DNA from: Luzula sylvatica
Taxonomy: Eukaryota > Streptophyta > Magnoliopsida > Poales > Juncaceae
Direction of reading: 5' to 3'
DNA length: 64,000 nucleotides
Assembly: GCA_946800325.1 (NCBI GenBank)
Contig: OX326958.1
Location: 30,363,314 to 30,427,313 of the forward strand
A program made the position numbers and the translations under genes. Positions 62,744-64,000 of the stretch are shown piece by piece. The stretch's first letter is position 1. Each line of letters starts with the position of its first letter. The notes beneath the pieces were generated by a model. That model saw only the letters and a program-made list of their open reading frames with translations, did no database searches and had not been told where the DNA came from.

Positions 62744-64000
62744 CTAAACATTCAAAACCTGACAACCAACAAGGTCGCCTCCAACAATATTTTTCGTCGA
62801 AACAACCCTCCAAATATCCAATCCTCTCTCTCCATGATTACCATCCCCTTTCATTGCCATTTCCGTCACGATGACATCATCATTCAGATCTGTGGCGATC
62901 ACATGCAATTTCCCTAAAAACCCAGAAAGCAAATACGGTGCCTCGGACTCTGTGCAATCCCTAAATGGAATGTTCCCAACCACATCCCTCCACTCATTCT
63001 TGCAATGATCATAAATCTTTATCTTCCCATCACCGGTCGAACTGGACATGTCCAGTGCATACAGCTCTCCATTTACCACTGCAGTGAGCTTTGTCACAGC
63101 CTGTTTAGCGGGCCATCCCTCCCCCATACCAGCTGGCATATCGCTCCACGTTTCATTTTCAGGATCGAATATTTCTCCCCCCACGTCGACAAAAAAAGGC
63201 CAAGCATATAAACTTTGCGGTACGTATAATTTATCTCTGTAACTCGTCATGCCCGTGGCGATTGGTTTCAATAATTCGGCTAGAAATGCACTTGGCAAAG
63301 CTTGGGCTTTCGAAAAAGGCATGCTGGGGATAGGGTGCCACGTGTCGGTATCTGGTTCGTACACCTCAGCAGATTGGAGAGGGATCACTCTGCCAGCTGT
63401 CCCTTCTATGACTCCTCCAACCACGTAAAGTTTGTTGTTTATTACACTCGTCTTGCAAAAAGCACGATTAGTACTCATCGAAGAAACTTCTTGCCAAGTG
63501 TTCGTACGCGGGTCATATCTCAGCACGGATCTCAAAGCGGATGAATTTGAAAAACCACCTAATGTGTAAAGGCAACCATTGACGACTCCGATTCCGCACC
63601 CACAATGGGGCAAATAATTTAATTCGTCTTTTTTACCGAGAATGTTTCTGATAAAGGACGTCATTAGACCCGGTAAGCCTTTTTTCGACTCGTCCTCTTG
63701 AATACTTGGCATTTGGGGTAATTTTTGCCAAATTGAGTTGATTGGGTCTAATGCATGCCATAATAATTTACCGTCTTCAGATTTTGTTAGCAAGTATAGC
63801 CATTCTTCTCTGGTACTGAGCTCTTTTCTCAATCGGTATATTTCAGTACTCATTATGGCATTTTTCCAAGAATGGGAGACGGATTTTAGGGTTAGGTAGT
63901 AGTGCCTCGAGATCCGTGCGAGGATTTGGAGGGAGATTTCATCAGGGAGGGCCGGGATTATTCTCGGGTTGGAAAAGGCAATTGAATTTGATGGCGATGG
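62744..64000 (-). CDS. F-box/kelch-repeat protein (5' end outside the window)
   Basis: A substrate-recognition subunit of an SCF ubiquitin ligase is expected. The open frame runs uninterrupted from the right edge to TAG at 62744-62746: 418 residues seen, start codon beyond 64000. The first visible residues include the F-box (IIPALPDEISLQILARISRH, then LTLKSVSHSWK). Kelch repeats follow, with GCLYTLGGFS, then RYDPRTNTW, NKLYVVGG and EVYEPDTDTW, giving at least three blades plus a C-terminal tail. An internal ATG at 63853 would drop the F-box and is not the start. From memory it resembles Arabidopsis At1g22040, next to the homologue of the coiled-coil gene at 48-56 kb. It is intact as far as seen; the interval to the coiled-coil gene is filled by the retroelements. 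Confidence 0.9.
   Translation of the reverse strand, partial: PSPSNSIAFSNPRIIPALPDEISLQILARISRHYYLTLKSVSHSWKNAIMSTEIYRLRKELSTREEWLYLLTKSEDGKLLWHALDPINSIWQKLPQMPSIQEDESKKGLPGLMTSFIRNILGKKDELNYLPHCGCGIGVVNGCLYTLGGFSNSSALRSVLRYDPRTNTWQEVSSMSTNRAFCKTSVINNKLYVVGGVIEGTAGRVIPLQSAEVYEPDTDTWHPIPSMPFSKAQALPSAFLAELLKPIATGMTSYRDKLYVPQSLYAWPFFVDVGGEIFDPENETWSDMPAGMGEGWPAKQAVTKLTAVVNGELYALDMSSSTGDGKIKIYDHCKNEWRDVVGNIPFRDCTESEAPYLLSGFLGKLHVIATDLNDDVIVTEMAMKGDGNHGERGLDIWRVVSTKNIVGGDLVGCQVLNV

Overview
This is a nuclear segment from a flowering plant, almost certainly a eudicot. The genes carry many short GT-AG introns, the intergenic DNA is AT-rich, and plant-type transposable elements of nearly every class are present. 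I cannot name the species from the sequence. All gene models below were made by eye from splice sites, reading frame and recognised protein motifs, not by alignment.

Layout. (1) 0-3 kb: a Mutator-like MITE with a perfect 10-bp target duplication, then a complete BAHD acyltransferase gene of the anthocyanin/phenolic-glucoside malonyltransferase type (three exons). (2) 3-8.1 kb: a repeat block made of a copia-type LTR with a hAT-like element inside it, and a higher-order tandem array of GGACCAAAATGTAAA-type minisatellite that is split by a second, inverted LTR fragment. (3) 8.2-15.4 kb: two complete housekeeping genes on the plus strand, mitochondrial alanine:glyoxylate aminotransferase 2 (nine exons, 473 aa) and nucleoporin NUP96 (six exons, 1066 aa). 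(4) 17.1 kb: a 73-aa protein of unknown function. (5) 18.5-24.7 kb: nested transposons, namely a TIR element split by a 1.58-kb solo LTR rich in TATAACGGAC repeats, a TIR element holding a SINE, and a 5'-truncated L1-type LINE with a 20-bp target duplication. (6) 27.3-30.2 kb: an ALD1-type aminotransferase gene (pipecolate pathway of plant immunity). (7) 31.3-39.6 kb: a diverged segmental duplication carrying two copies of a tiny gene (75 and 59 aa) with matching promoters. (8) 42.9-46.2 kb: MITEs and a broken plant-mobile-domain gene with palindromic repeats on both sides. (9) 48.5-55.8 kb: a very long NT-C2/coiled-coil protein gene (1832 aa). (10) 56.4-62.5 kb: a solo LTR and a complete-ended LTR retrotransposon inserted between the coiled-coil gene and (11) a kelch-repeat F-box gene that runs off the right edge. 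From memory, the pair in (9) and (11) resembles Arabidopsis At1g22060 and At1g22040, so this end of the window is probably an old syntenic block widened by retrotransposons.

The host genes do not form one pathway. They span specialised metabolism (BAHD), mitochondrial photorespiratory/amino-acid metabolism (AGT2), nuclear transport (NUP96), immune signalling metabolism (ALD1), membrane/cytoskeleton-type scaffolding (NT-C2 coiled coil) and ubiquitin ligase targeting (F-box kelch).

The most unusual structure is inside the LTR retrotransposon at 56.8-62.5 kb. Where gag and most of pol should be, about 4 kb instead holds several dozen tiny perfect or near-perfect hairpins. Their stems vary in sequence, but nearly all close on a C-G pair around a near-constant 5-nt loop (TTCTG, TTCGG, TTCAG or TTCTA on the plus strand). 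I know of no described element with such an array.
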